A stretch of DNA of 64,000 nt, taken from assembly GCF_051851475.1 (NCBI RefSeq), contig NZ_JBPUSJ010000014.1, positions 33,020 through 97,019 on the forward strand, given 5' to 3'. This stretch comes from Carboxylicivirga taeanensis. Lineage in GTDB: Bacteria; Bacteroidota; Bacteroidia; Bacteroidales; Marinilabiliaceae. The notes beneath the pieces are model-generated. The model saw only the letters and a program-made list of their open reading frames with translations, did not search any database and was not told where the DNA came from. The position numbers and the translations under genes are program-made. Shown here in pieces: positions 27,840 to 36,974 of the stretch. The first letter of the stretch is position 1. Every line of letters begins with the position of its first letter.

Positions 27840-27948
27840 TTTATTTTAATGGATATCAGATGAAACGAACCATTGGTTTTTCTTTGCAATCAGACGCGTA
27901 AAGGCCTGGGGACGTTTCATGTGACTAAAAAAAACAAATTATTTACAC
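27840..27948 (+). ncRNA. candidate structured 5' leader (possible cis-regulatory RNA)
   Basis: An outer stem pairs ATGAAACG (27860-27867) perfectly with CGTTTCAT (27913-27920). Within it lie a small hairpin AACC-ATT-GGTT (27868-27878) and a 6-bp stem CTTTGC/GTAAAG (27882-27887 with 27898-27903). Together they form a three-way-junction-like fold, followed by a single-stranded GCCTGGGGA and an A-rich stretch before the ATG. It is not a match to the cobalamin, TPP, SAM, FMN or preQ1 consensus elements that I can recall. Confidence 0.4.
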
Positions 27949-29994
27949 ATGAAAAAAAGTAGTTTAATTAAACGGGAAGATCTTTGTTTCAAACACTGGA
28001 ATGGTGAGAGCTATTCAGTATTTAACAGCATTAAAAAGGTAGTTAAGATTGGGGCTTTATGTGCCGCCTATTTTTCAATTTTTGGCTATCAGCAAACATT
28101 CGCACAGGTTGATTCAGCTTCCATCAGCAAAAAAATTAATCTTGAAGAGGTCGAGGTTTCGGCGCGGCGCACAACGTCGGTGTATTCCGAAGTGGGGCGT
28201 GTGTTGCATGTTATTTCCCGTAAGGAGATTGAAGAACTGCCCGTTTACAGTGTTCAGGACCTGCTGAAATATGCCATGAATGTAGACGTGCGCCAGCGTG
28301 GACCGTTAGGAATTCAGGCAGATGTGAGCATACGAGGAGGGTCCTTCGATCAGGTCATGATTCTGTTTAATGGGGTCAATGTAAGCGATCCGCAAACCGG
28401 TCATTTAAGTCTTAACCTCCCCGTGGATATGCAGAGTATTGAACGGGTTGAGATTTTGGAGGGACCGGGAGCACGGGTATACGGGCCAGGTGCTTTTAGC
28501 GGAGCCATCAACTTTGTAACCGGAACAAAAACTCAGGATAATTTGACTGTGAACGTGCTGGGAGGGCAACATGGCTTGTACAATGCATCGGCCAATGCAA
28601 CGGTTAAAACCGGCATCCTCAAAAATTACCTGGCAGCCAGCACCGCCTCCAGTGATGGGTATATCGATAATACAGACTTCAAAAATCACAGCATTTTCTA
28701 TCAGGGCCAGCTGGATTTTGGCAAGGAACAGCTGGATGTACAATTAGGTTATAACAACAAGGCTTTTGGTGCCAATGCCTTTTATACGCCGGCCTATCCC
28801 AATCAATTTGAGCAAAATAAAACGACTTTTGCCTCCATCAAACTCACCTCAGGAGAAACAATTAAAGTATCACCAACACTTTACTGGCGTCGTCATCAAG
28901 ACCGTTTTGAGCTGTTTAGAAATAATCCTGCCAGTTGGTATACCACTCACAATCATCACCTCACGGATGTATTGGGTGGAGCTTTCAATGCAGTTATACC
29001 ATGGGCTTTAGGTAAAACTTCGGTTGGTGGCGAAGTGCGCAGCGAAAATGTGTGGAGCAACGTGTTGGGCTACGCTGTGAAAACGCCAATAGATGTGCCT
29101 GGCGAAGATGCTCAATTTACCAAATCATTCCACCGGACCAATGTCTCCACCTTTGTAGAGCATGTGTATAACTATCAAAAGCTATCAATATCGGCCGGGG
29201 TATTGATGAATTGGAATTCGGATTTGGGATTTGGGATTGATTTTTTTCCGGGGCTCGATGTGAGCTATTGGCTGGCTGATGCCGTTAAATTTTATGGGAG
29301 TGCCAACAAAAGCCTTCGTCTACCAACTTTTACCGATCTGTTTTACGCCGGACCAACCAATCTTGGGAACCCAGACTTGAAACCAGAGGAAGCGCTGACT
29401 TTTGAAGGAGGATTAAAAGTTGTTAAGCCTTGGTTCAACGGGCAGACAAGCGTGTATTACCGCGAAGCAGATAACCTGATTGATTGGGGACGTCTGGCCG
29501 GCGAAGAAAAATACCAAACTCGTAACCTATCGGAAATGAGTTCGTGGGGCTTTCAGGCGCAAGGACGAGTTGATGTTTACGAATTGATTGGTCGAAACCC
29601 ATTAAAGAACATTGAATTAGGCTATGCCTATATCGATCAGGATAAGAACATGCCTGCCGAATACGAGTCGGTGTATGTAATGGATTACCTGAAACATAAG
29701 TTTAATGCGGCAGCTAATCTGACTATTTACAAACAACTGGGAGCCGTTGTGAACTTTATGTATCAGGATAGGGAAGGAGGCTACATCAGCTTTGTGGACG
29801 GCTCTTACGAGGAAGTACCCACCGAGTACACGCCGTTCTGGTTGACCGATGTGCGCCTGCAATGGTCGGCTCCCAAATACAAGGTGTTTGTGGATGCCAC
29901 CAACGTGTTCGATAAGCGTTATTACGACTTAGGGAATTTAGTGCAGCCGGGCCGTTGGGTGAGAGCTGGTGTGCAACTCAACCTAAATTTATAA
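27949..29994 (+). CDS. TonB-dependent outer-membrane receptor (BtuB/CirA-like size)
   Basis: Ligand-gated outer-membrane channel of 681 aa, without the CarboxypepD_reg domain of SusC proteins. An unusually long N-terminus (1-52; FKHWNGESYSVFNSIKK before the hydrophobic core) leads to a signal-cleavage-like FAQ. A TonB-box-like segment (LEEVEVSARR) precedes the plug (about 68-170; SIRGGSFDQVMILFNGVNVSDPQTGH, IERVEILEGPGARVYG) and the barrel to the C-terminal aromatic-alternating strand. The size and plug resemble receptors for vitamin B12 or metal chelates. No metal or vitamin genes neighbour it, so the ligand is unknown. A structured leader precedes it. Confidence 0.85.
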   Translation: MKKSSLIKREDLCFKHWNGESYSVFNSIKKVVKIGALCAAYFSIFGYQQTFAQVDSASISKKINLEEVEVSARRTTSVYSEVGRVLHVISRKEIEELPVYSVQDLLKYAMNVDVRQRGPLGIQADVSIRGGSFDQVMILFNGVNVSDPQTGHLSLNLPVDMQSIERVEILEGPGARVYGPGAFSGAINFVTGTKTQDNLTVNVLGGQHGLYNASANATVKTGILKNYLAASTASSDGYIDNTDFKNHSIFYQGQLDFGKEQLDVQLGYNNKAFGANAFYTPAYPNQFEQNKTTFASIKLTSGETIKVSPTLYWRRHQDRFELFRNNPASWYTTHNHHLTDVLGGAFNAVIPWALGKTSVGGEVRSENVWSNVLGYAVKTPIDVPGEDAQFTKSFHRTNVSTFVEHVYNYQKLSISAGVLMNWNSDLGFGIDFFPGLDVSYWLADAVKFYGSANKSLRLPTFTDLFYAGPTNLGNPDLKPEEALTFEGGLKVVKPWFNGQTSVYYREADNLIDWGRLAGEEKYQTRNLSEMSSWGFQAQGRVDVYELIGRNPLKNIELGYAYIDQDKNMPAEYESVYVMDYLKHKFNAAANLTIYKQLGAVVNFMYQDREGGYISFVDGSYEEVPTEYTPFWLTDVRLQWSAPKYKVFVDATNVFDKRYYDLGNLVQPGRWVRAGVQLNLNL

Positions 29995-30017
29995 GAAAAG
30001 CAGCTTGTAAAGTGCGA

Positions 30018-30048
30018 CAACCTGCCTGACCATTGGTTGGGCAGGTTG
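30018..30048 (+). terminator. hairpin after the TonB receptor gene
   Basis: A perfect 9-bp stem (CAACCTGCC 30018-30026 with GGCAGGTTG 30040-30048) around a 13-nt loop. The T tract is weak (ATTATCTTT), so terminator function is likely but not certain. Confidence 0.6.
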
Positions 30049-30069
30049 ATTATCTTTGATAAGTGACTT

Positions 30070-30530
30070 CGCCACTTGCAAGAAGCCTTTTACAATTTGA
30101 TCATTGAACTTTACTACCTGCGAGAATGGTTTTCCAACTTGATCATTGAACTCCACCACTTGCGAGAGGACTTTTCCAATTCGGGAATTGAACTCCACCA
30201 CTTGCAAGAAGCCTTTTACAATTTGATCATTGAACTTTACTACCTGCGAGAATGGTTTTCCAATTTGCTCATTGAACTCCACCACTTGCGAGAGGACTTT
30301 TCCAATTCGGTAATTGAACTTCACCGCTTGCGAGACGGTTTTACAAATTAGTAATTGAACTTTACTACCTGCGAGAAGGTTTTTTCAATTTGCTCATTGA
30401 ACTCCACCACTTGCGAGAGGACTTTTCCAATTCGGTAATTGAACTTCACCACTTGCGGGAATTTTTTCACAATTTGATAATTGAATTTCACCACCTGCGA
30501 GAAGGGCTGAATCAACGAATTAGGCCCCTC
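30070..30530. repeat. 42-bp tandem repeat array (about 11 units) with 126-bp higher-order period
   Basis: Units begin near 30070, 30112, 30154, 30196, 30238, 30280, 30322, 30363, 30405, 30447 and 30489 (last one partial). Each starts CACCACTTGC or a close variant and contains ATTGAACT near its end. All are 42 bp except the seventh, which is 41 bp. Units 1-3 and 4-6 form two copies of a 126-bp block with only about five differences. The array fills the gap between two convergent genes. 42 bp is 14 codons, so both strands stay open for long stretches, but the 41-bp unit and a TAG break the forward frame. Confidence 0.92.
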
Positions 30531-30596
30531 AACAGTTTGTGCAGCCATATAATTGCCGTCAGGGTTTTGCCTGTGCTGGTTTTTGTGTGATTGCTA

Positions 30597-32429
30597 CTAC
30601 GCTTTTTTAATGATCATCTCGCAGTTTTTGCAGTCGAATTCAAGTGTGTACTGGTCCTTATCGTTGTACAACGTTAATGGCAAAAGCTGTTTAGCTTCAG
30701 GGTGCTCCTTCAGGCACTGATTATTCATATACAGAAGGCAGTGTTTGGTACGCATCAGTTCAGCATCATTGATGTTGGCCTGACGCTCAAATCCCCAATC
30801 GCTTTGAGTAACCCCGTGTCGCTGGTAAAACTGGCGGGCTTTTTCGTTGATGATGTTAGCTGTGAAATTGAGCTCAGCTTTAGGAAATGGGATTTCTGTG
30901 CTTGCAAACGGACGCTCTTTGGCTTTAAAGTGGCGGAGTCGCTCAGTCAGATGCAGGTCAATTAATTCCCGACGCAGTGCATTTAAGTCCTTCGCCCTGA
31001 AAAACCAATCGCTGTTTAAATCGATGTGTACATTTTCGGCATGAAAAATGGTTCCGCCCAGTTTGCTAATTTGCGACTGTATTTGCTCTAAAGCACGTGC
31101 CGGATTATTCGCAATATCACCCTCTAACTGCCTGGTAATGGCCGATTGAATGCCGTCTTCATCGTGTATGGATAGAACAAAGCCATCTTTAGTTTCGGTA
31201 AAGTAAATGTCGGCGTTGACCTTTCTTTGGGTCGTGCTATTGTTAACATTATCGGTAAAGGCTTTATCAAAATTACGATACAGTTGCATGCCTGTTTTAA
31301 TGCCTTTCAAACTGTTGGGATAAATCTTGTTGCCTTCAGCCCGGTTCACTTTCAGCCCGGTGAGTTCCTTATGCTTGTCGAAATAGGAGAGTCCATCGCC
31401 ATTATGGATGGGCACCGTGGAGTCAAGCGTAAAGTGATCTTTGCCCACCTGCTTTACTTTTCCTATCTGTTCACCTTTGTTTTTAGGAGAGTCGATGGAC
31501 CAAATGCCTTTTGCACGGCCATTAACAAAGTAGTTGGTAAACCCTCTGTTGAAACTTTTGCCAGCGTCAGGCTGGTAACTGTTGATACAATGTCCACTCG
31601 AGGCACGTCGGATATCGGTGCGTTGCTCGATAATTTCATCCAGTAGCTGGCGGTAATGAGCCGTAACATTGGCTACGTAGTCCTTGTCTTTTAGTCGTCC
31701 CTCAATTTTAAAGGAGTAGATGCCTGCATCAATTAGCTGCTCCAGGTACGACGAGAGGTTTAAATCTTTCAGCGACAGCAGGTGTTTATTCTTGTATAAA
31801 TCGTTTCCACTGCTGCTTTTCAAGCTGTATTTTAGTCGACAAGGCTGTGCACATTCGCCCCGGTTGGCACTTCGTTTATTGATGGCGGCACTCATGTAGC
31901 ATTGCCCGCTGTAACAGACGCACAGCGCACCATGGATAAAATATTCCAGTGGAACAGATGTCCCTTTTCTAATCGTTTCAATCTGTTCCACTGACAATTC
32001 GCGGGCCAGCACTACCTGATCAAAGCCAGCTTCTTCCAAAAACTTTACTTTGTTCAGTGTGCGGTTATCAGTTTGGGTGCTGGCATGAATGGGGATAGGT
32101 GGTAAGTCCGTTTCCAGCAAGCCCATATCTTGAATAATAACCGCATCGGCCCCAAGTTGGTAAAGTTCGTGTATCAGCTCATTGGCGGCCTGTAGTTCGT
32201 GGTCGAATAATAAAGTGTTTATGGTAATGTACACTTTTACGCCAAACAGGTGCGCGTAATCAATTAGTTTTTCAATATCAGCAAGTGAGTTGCCGGCATT
32301 TTTTCTGGCACCAAAACCCGGGCCGCCTATGTACACAGCATCTGCCCCGTGGGCAATAGCGGCTAATCCGCATTCAATATTTTTTGCTGGAGAGAGGAGC
32401 TCAATGGGTCTGATATTCTTGCTGTTCAT
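30597..32429 (-). CDS. peptidase U32 family protein (YegQ/RlhA-like)
   Basis: U32 family protein of 610 aa. The N-terminal half holds the family domain: ELLSPAKNIECGLAAIAHGADAVYIGG near residue 12, HASTQTDNRTLNKV, and the cluster HGALCVCYSGQCYMSAAINKRSANRGECAQPCR, whose four cysteines could bind an Fe-S cluster. The C-terminal part (about 400-610) has a U32 C-terminal-like domain and a further C-x2-C (DCKNCEM). Known relatives act as 'collagenase-like' proteases or in hydroxylation of rRNA/tRNA bases; by sequence an RNA-modifying role is as likely as protease. It is transcribed from a divergent promoter region shared with the SLC13 gene. Confidence 0.87.
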   Translation of the reverse strand: MNSKNIRPIELLSPAKNIECGLAAIAHGADAVYIGGPGFGARKNAGNSLADIEKLIDYAHLFGVKVYITINTLLFDHELQAANELIHELYQLGADAVIIQDMGLLETDLPPIPIHASTQTDNRTLNKVKFLEEAGFDQVVLARELSVEQIETIRKGTSVPLEYFIHGALCVCYSGQCYMSAAINKRSANRGECAQPCRLKYSLKSSSGNDLYKNKHLLSLKDLNLSSYLEQLIDAGIYSFKIEGRLKDKDYVANVTAHYRQLLDEIIEQRTDIRRASSGHCINSYQPDAGKSFNRGFTNYFVNGRAKGIWSIDSPKNKGEQIGKVKQVGKDHFTLDSTVPIHNGDGLSYFDKHKELTGLKVNRAEGNKIYPNSLKGIKTGMQLYRNFDKAFTDNVNNSTTQRKVNADIYFTETKDGFVLSIHDEDGIQSAITRQLEGDIANNPARALEQIQSQISKLGGTIFHAENVHIDLNSDWFFRAKDLNALRRELIDLHLTERLRHFKAKERPFASTEIPFPKAELNFTANIINEKARQFYQRHGVTQSDWGFERQANINDAELMRTKHCLLYMNNQCLKEHPEAKQLLPLTLYNDKDQYTLEFDCKNCEMIIKKA

Positions 32430-32485
32430 GTATGTTTGTTTAGCTTAATTCAATTAAACGGATTAGTAAATTAAGTTTAAATTTA

Positions 32486-32493
32486 TATTTTTG
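32486..32493 (+). promoter_or_regulatory. candidate -7 box for the SLC13/TrkA-C transporter
   Basis: TATTTTTG matches TAnnTTTG about 60 bp before the ATG at 32554. Confidence 0.4.
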
Positions 32494-32521
32494 TTTGTTG
32501 CTCTTGACCTAGGTTTGGACG

Positions 32522-32529
32522 CAAAAATA
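32522..32529 (-). promoter_or_regulatory. candidate -7 box for the U32 gene
   Basis: Reads TATTTTTG on the reverse strand. It would give an 85-nt leader and would overlap the forward promoter's transcript, so the two promoters face each other across a short region. Confidence 0.35.
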
Positions 32530-32553
32530 GCATATTTATTTGACCCTTAATAG

Positions 32554-34332
32554 ATGCCGTACATCGACATAGTAGTAGTTTTTGTTGTAATAGCTTTTAT
32601 CCTGTTGTCGTTATATCGCGAATGGATGGGGGCTGCCTTTACATTTTTTATTGCAGTGATGGTGTTGGGTATTTTCAAGATACTAACGCCAGCTGAGATA
32701 TTGGCAGGCTTTGCCAATGAGCAAATTGCTGTAATTATAATGCTGTTACTGCTTGGTGATGCCATTCGGCAAACCTCTGTGATTGAGATCTTTTTCGCAA
32801 AGATATTCCCTGCATCATCCACTTATAAAGGCTTTTTAGCCAGAATGATGATTTGGGTGGGTGGATTCTCTGCGTTTCTTAATAATACGCCGTTGGTGGC
32901 TGTTATGATGCCTTACGTGCATCAATGGAGTCAGCGCAATAACATTTCCTCCTCAAAACTGCTGATTCCTCTGTCTTACGCCGCCATACTTGGAGGTTGT
33001 GTAACCCTGATTGGTACATCCACCAACTTGATTGTTAGCGGGATGGTCGTTGATCAGGATATATTACCCGAAATGGCGCCTCTGGAGATGTTTGATTTTG
33101 TGTGGGTGGGCCTGCCAATGTTGGTTTTGGGTTTTGCCTACCTGTATTTTTTTAGCTACCGCTTATTACCCGACCGCAAGACCGCTATTGATAAATTTAT
33201 TCAGAACGATAGGAAGTTTTTAGTTGAAGCAGAGGTTAGAAAAGGCTCTAAGCTCATTGGTCAAACCATTAAAGATGCAGCACTAAAAAAAGAAAATGGT
33301 CTTATTCTGGTTGAAATCATTCGTAACAAGCGCCTGATTAATCTTATTGATGATGGATTTGTACTCAATGAAGGTGACCTTTTGCGCTTTGCCGGCGATA
33401 ATAATGATGTGGTTAACCTGCTTTCAGCTACCAGTGAACTGACCTTACCTTCGGTGGGGATGATGTCTAAGCTTAAACGTTCTCAGGTGGTTGAAATTGT
33501 TATCTCACATAACAGTACGCTCATTTCAAAGCAGATAAAAGAGATATACTTCAGGGGTAAATACGACTCCGCTCTCTTGGCTATCCATCGAAATGGCGAA
33601 AGGATTGTAGGTAAGATTGACGATGTAAAACTTAAAGCTGGTGATGTGTTGTTGTTGCTGGCGGGCGATAACTTTACCACTCGTATTCAGAATGATATTG
33701 ATTTTTATGTGATTTCTAAGGTGCGCGAACTGCGGAAACCCGAACGTTACAAGATATGGGTGTTGTTTGGCGGGACCTTGTTGGCGATATTTCTATCGGC
33801 TGTTAAGTTAGTTCCTCTTTTTATTGGCTTACTAATTGTTCTGGCACTAATTAATATTTTGAAAGTGGTGTCGGCCAAAGATTTACCTAAAAATATTGAT
33901 TATAATCTGGGGGTTATTATTGCCTTGTCATTGGCATTGGGTACCGCCATGATGAAAACCGGGGTGGCAGCCATGATTGCTAACCTTATTATCTCTGTTT
34001 TTATGCCTTTCGGGCGGGTATCCATGCTTTTGGGAATTTATATTATAACTGCTGTTCTGGCGGCTTACATTACCAATAAAGCAGCGGTGGCCATTGTGTT
34101 TCCAATTTCTATTACTGCGGCAAAAAACCTGGGTCTGGACCCTATGCCCTTTGTGTTGGTAGTTTCTTTTGCTGCCGCCGCCAATTTCTTAACACCTATT
34201 GGCTACCAAACCAACCTGATGGTTTATGGTCCTGGAGGCTATAATTTTAAGGACTTTTTTAAAATTGGATTACCACTCACCATTATGTATATGATTGTTA
34301 CCATAGGCGTGTTGAGCTATATGTACTTCTAG
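32554..34332 (+). CDS. SLC13-family permease with TrkA-C (RCK_C) domains
   Basis: Inner-membrane transporter (592 aa) of the divalent anion:Na+ symporter superfamily. About five helices at 1-210, including FLNNTPLVAVMMP and GTSTNLIVSG (the family's SNT-type motif), are followed by two RCK_C domains (about 225-305 and 315-390; GSKLIGQTIKDAALKKENGLILVEI) and a second membrane half (about 405-592; ITNKAAVAIVFPISITAA, TPIGYQTNLMVYGPGGY). Substrates of relatives are sulfate, carboxylates or related ions; here the substrate is not determinable. Transcription is probably from 32486. Confidence 0.86.
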   Translation: MPYIDIVVVFVVIAFILLSLYREWMGAAFTFFIAVMVLGIFKILTPAEILAGFANEQIAVIIMLLLLGDAIRQTSVIEIFFAKIFPASSTYKGFLARMMIWVGGFSAFLNNTPLVAVMMPYVHQWSQRNNISSSKLLIPLSYAAILGGCVTLIGTSTNLIVSGMVVDQDILPEMAPLEMFDFVWVGLPMLVLGFAYLYFFSYRLLPDRKTAIDKFIQNDRKFLVEAEVRKGSKLIGQTIKDAALKKENGLILVEIIRNKRLINLIDDGFVLNEGDLLRFAGDNNDVVNLLSATSELTLPSVGMMSKLKRSQVVEIVISHNSTLISKQIKEIYFRGKYDSALLAIHRNGERIVGKIDDVKLKAGDVLLLLAGDNFTTRIQNDIDFYVISKVRELRKPERYKIWVLFGGTLLAIFLSAVKLVPLFIGLLIVLALINILKVVSAKDLPKNIDYNLGVIIALSLALGTAMMKTGVAAMIANLIISVFMPFGRVSMLLGIYIITAVLAAYITNKAAVAIVFPISITAAKNLGLDPMPFVLVVSFAAAANFLTPIGYQTNLMVYGPGGYNFKDFFKIGLPLTIMYMIVTIGVLSYMYF

Positions 34333-34552
34333 AAACAGGCTGCTTTTAGACGAACGCTATATGACCTGCGAGCAGTCGTGCATTATGGTACGGATACGAT
34401 TCAATGTAATACTTTTAATGGGACAGAGGCGGATGATTTTACCACGAAGAAACGCAAGTAATGCTTGTGCATCTTAGCGCTTTATATGTGGGCTATTAGC
34501 TATTTGTGGTTATGGGATTTTTTCGAACAGCTCTTCTGCTATTAATTCAATC

Positions 34553-34585
34553 AAAAAGAGGCCACCAATAATTTGGCAGCCCCTC
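34553..34585 (-). terminator. terminator of the coiled-coil lipoprotein gene
   Basis: Read on the reverse strand, GGCTGCCAA pairs with TTGGTGGCC (two G-U pairs) and is followed by TCTTTTTG, directly after the stop at 34611. Confidence 0.65.
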
Positions 34586-34610
34586 ATTAAAAATATTGTA
34601 TCGCAGCTTA

Positions 34611-35330
34611 CTAGTAGTGACCTAGAAGTTTGGCTACCTTATCTACTTTCTTACTTTTGTTAGGGTCTAAAGGTTCATTGGTGGTTTTAGCTTTCAAAAG
34701 ATCTTTCCGTAGTTCTATAAATGCTGAAGAAACCTCCGACATGTTCTGTTGGCTTTTCACCAGCTGACGTTCCATATCTTTCAGGCGAGCGGTTTGCGCA
34801 TCCAGTTGTTTTTGCAGTTCCACGCGCTTCATTCCACTGGCCGTGACTTTTTCTTGTGAGTCTCTTAACTCATCCTGAAGCAGCTTGTTGCGCTGTTTAG
34901 CCTGCTGTAGTGAGTAGTTGAGGCTGGCTGTATCACGTTTTAAAATTGCTAAGGTTTGCAGCGTTTTGTTGAGCTCTTCATTGGCGGTATAGGAGGCCGC
35001 TTCCTTCGCTTTAAATTTACTGACTGTTTCGGTGAGTTTCTTATTTAACTGTTCACTTTCATCCTTTAGCTGAGTCACCATTATCATTAAATCGGATATT
35101 TCATCTGTCTTCAGCGCGTTGCTTTTACCAAAGTCATCTTTCATGCTTTCGAAATCAGCGATGGTATTTTCAAGGTTACTTTTCAACTGCTGGCTTTCAG
35201 ATGTCTTTTCATCAAGATTTTTAGATAATTGACTGTTTTCATGCAGCAGCGCATCGTATTTCTTTTTTGAAACAACACAACTACTTAATGACAAAATGAC
35301 TGCTGCTAAAACAACTATTACTCTGGTCAT
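34611..35330 (-). CDS. coiled-coil lipoprotein
   Basis: Exported lipoprotein of 239 aa. Lipobox LSLSSC gives a mature start at C18. Residues about 25-215 are one long predicted coiled coil, with heptads of Leu/Ile/Ala and many Lys, Glu and Gln (KKKYDALLHENSQLSKNLDE and onward), ending in KSKKVDKVAKLLGHY. OmpA-type proteins often begin in this way, but no OmpA domain follows, so it is either a stand-alone spacer protein or a truncated relative. The ATG at 35330 is chosen over the frame's first ATG at 35435, since only from there does a signal peptide lead. Function unknown. Confidence 0.76.
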   Translation of the reverse strand: MTRVIVVLAAVILSLSSCVVSKKKYDALLHENSQLSKNLDEKTSESQQLKSNLENTIADFESMKDDFGKSNALKTDEISDLMIMVTQLKDESEQLNKKLTETVSKFKAKEAASYTANEELNKTLQTLAILKRDTASLNYSLQQAKQRNKLLQDELRDSQEKVTASGMKRVELQKQLDAQTARLKDMERQLVKSQQNMSEVSSAFIELRKDLLKAKTTNEPLDPNKSKKVDKVAKLLGHY

Positions 35331-35585
35331 ATCTATCTTTTTTATTGATTCGACTTTAAATATAAATGAAATGCAGTAATAACTCCTATTAAAAATGTTA
35401 AAGCCTTTAATTTTAATCCAACAAACGGACGTCAAATACTTTCCAATAGGCTGTTCGAGTGTGACTTCTGTAACTATAAACGATCTCTGTTAGTCATCAT
35501 CGTTTCAGATCTTCTTGGTCTGATCTTCCAAAAGCAAAAATAATATTATCTTGAGGTCTCAAAATGCAATATTAAAAGTAAAGAT

Positions 35586-36716
35586 ATGCGCTTAAAAACT
35601 GTTAATTGGCTGTTGGTGTTATTCGTCATAAGTACTGGGCTTCAGGCTCAAAGTATTGAAATCAAGGGACGAGTTGTTGATGCTGAAACGAATCAACCTG
35701 TTGAATTTGCAAATATTGGCGTTGTGGGCACCTATTTGGGTACAGCCACTGATTTCAGCGGGAACTATGAGTTGGTAATCGATAACAGTTTTGCGAATCA
35801 TAAGGTGCAAATTTCTGCGGTCGGATATAAAGTAAAGGAGTTTACTGTTGATGAGCTGTATATTTTAAATGGCAGTGATATTAAGTTGTTTTCACAAACT
35901 TACGGTATACAGCAGGTAGATGTAAAAGCCGATTCGAAGCGTTTGTATGGTATTTTAAAAACAGCGTCTAACATTATCGGAGATTCCTATAAAAAACCAT
36001 ATTCGGCCAAAGTGTTTCTCAATCAGGTTGTAAATGGTAACAAAACAGAAGTAGTGGTGGCTTATTCGGATGCGAAAGGCTACGGCAATCGATCGCTAAC
36101 AGCGGCTTATGAAGCGCGCGATTTTAAGGCAGAGCAGGTGCGACGCGATTTTGAGGTGACGCCTTTGAAAGAAGGCTTGCTTTATGGCAGCGATTTGTTG
36201 GCTTTTGATGTGGTGCGTCAGAGGGGGAATGTACTGGATGTGGATTTTGTAAATGCCTATCAATTGGAGCTTATAGATGAAACTCTGATAAATGGAGATT
36301 CGGTTTGGGTGATACGCTATAAGCTGAATAACCCTGATTTATCTAAAACTGGGGATGCTTATTGTCAAAAATATGAGGGAACAATCACCTTACGGCAAAA
36401 GGATTATTCAGTTGTTAGAAATGAGTTGCATTTTGCTTCAAAAGGGTTTTTTCATGCCGGTCGGGATGCCTATCGCGACGAGGTTGCCGATGAACACTAT
36501 TCTTGCACGGTGATAAGTGATTACCGCCTGACATCGGATAATAAGTATGCATTAAGTAAAATTTCCTATGCAGGTAAAAGTGAAAAAATAAGCATCGATG
36601 CCGAGTGGATAGTCTACGATTATTTGCCGTTAAGTGAAGTTGGTCAAAAAACATTTTTTACTGACAAGGAGCAGGATAAAGATTTTTGGCAGCGATTTAC
36701 TTTGCCGCTTCAATAG
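35586..36716 (+). CDS. exported protein with CarboxypepD_reg-like domain
   Basis: Exported protein of 376 aa. Signal peptide 1-21 (LQAQS); CarboxypepD_reg-like beta sandwich about 24-105 (IEIKGRVVDAETNQPVEFANIGV, TDFSGNYEL); then a domain of unknown function (about 115-376) with strands and conserved-looking aromatic residues, resembling the DUF5686-associated or 'outer membrane lipoprotein-sorting-like' part of similar Bacteroidota proteins. No TonB plug or barrel follows. It lies alone between divergent and unidirectional neighbours. Probably a periplasmic or surface structural protein. Confidence 0.72.
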   Translation: MRLKTVNWLLVLFVISTGLQAQSIEIKGRVVDAETNQPVEFANIGVVGTYLGTATDFSGNYELVIDNSFANHKVQISAVGYKVKEFTVDELYILNGSDIKLFSQTYGIQQVDVKADSKRLYGILKTASNIIGDSYKKPYSAKVFLNQVVNGNKTEVVVAYSDAKGYGNRSLTAAYEARDFKAEQVRRDFEVTPLKEGLLYGSDLLAFDVVRQRGNVLDVDFVNAYQLELIDETLINGDSVWVIRYKLNNPDLSKTGDAYCQKYEGTITLRQKDYSVVRNELHFASKGFFHAGRDAYRDEVADEHYSCTVISDYRLTSDNKYALSKISYAGKSEKISIDAEWIVYDYLPLSEVGQKTFFTDKEQDKDFWQRFTLPLQ

Positions 36717-36974
36717 TAAAATGGCATAGTCGAGCTATATTTTATTTTTAATTCGGTAAGTGGCAATGAGTGAGCTTTGTATGTTTAGGCTTGATGGGAC
36801 ATATCACACAGAGTGCCTTTTATTGTATGGTTTTTTGGCAATGCATAAATAAACAGCACCCCGAAAACAAGACTTTACCTTGTGTTTAAAATTGGCTATA
36901 TTACCTCATGGTTCTCAAATAAGGGTATTCAGGCGCTTTCCTGTCAAGTGTCATGAGACTGCAAAAATCCGATT

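Noticed and set aside
27840..27948. Cobalamin or TPP riboswitch before the TonB receptor
   Set aside because: Neither the B12-box type core nor the TPP core sequences are present, so I list it only as an unassigned structured leader.
30076..30351. Open frames on both strands inside the 42-bp repeats
   Set aside because: They arise because the unit length is 14 codons. The forward frame is broken by a TAG and a 41-bp unit, there is no start signal and no non-repeat part.
30070..30530. CRISPR array
   Set aside because: The units are contiguous with no unique spacers, and no cas genes are nearby.
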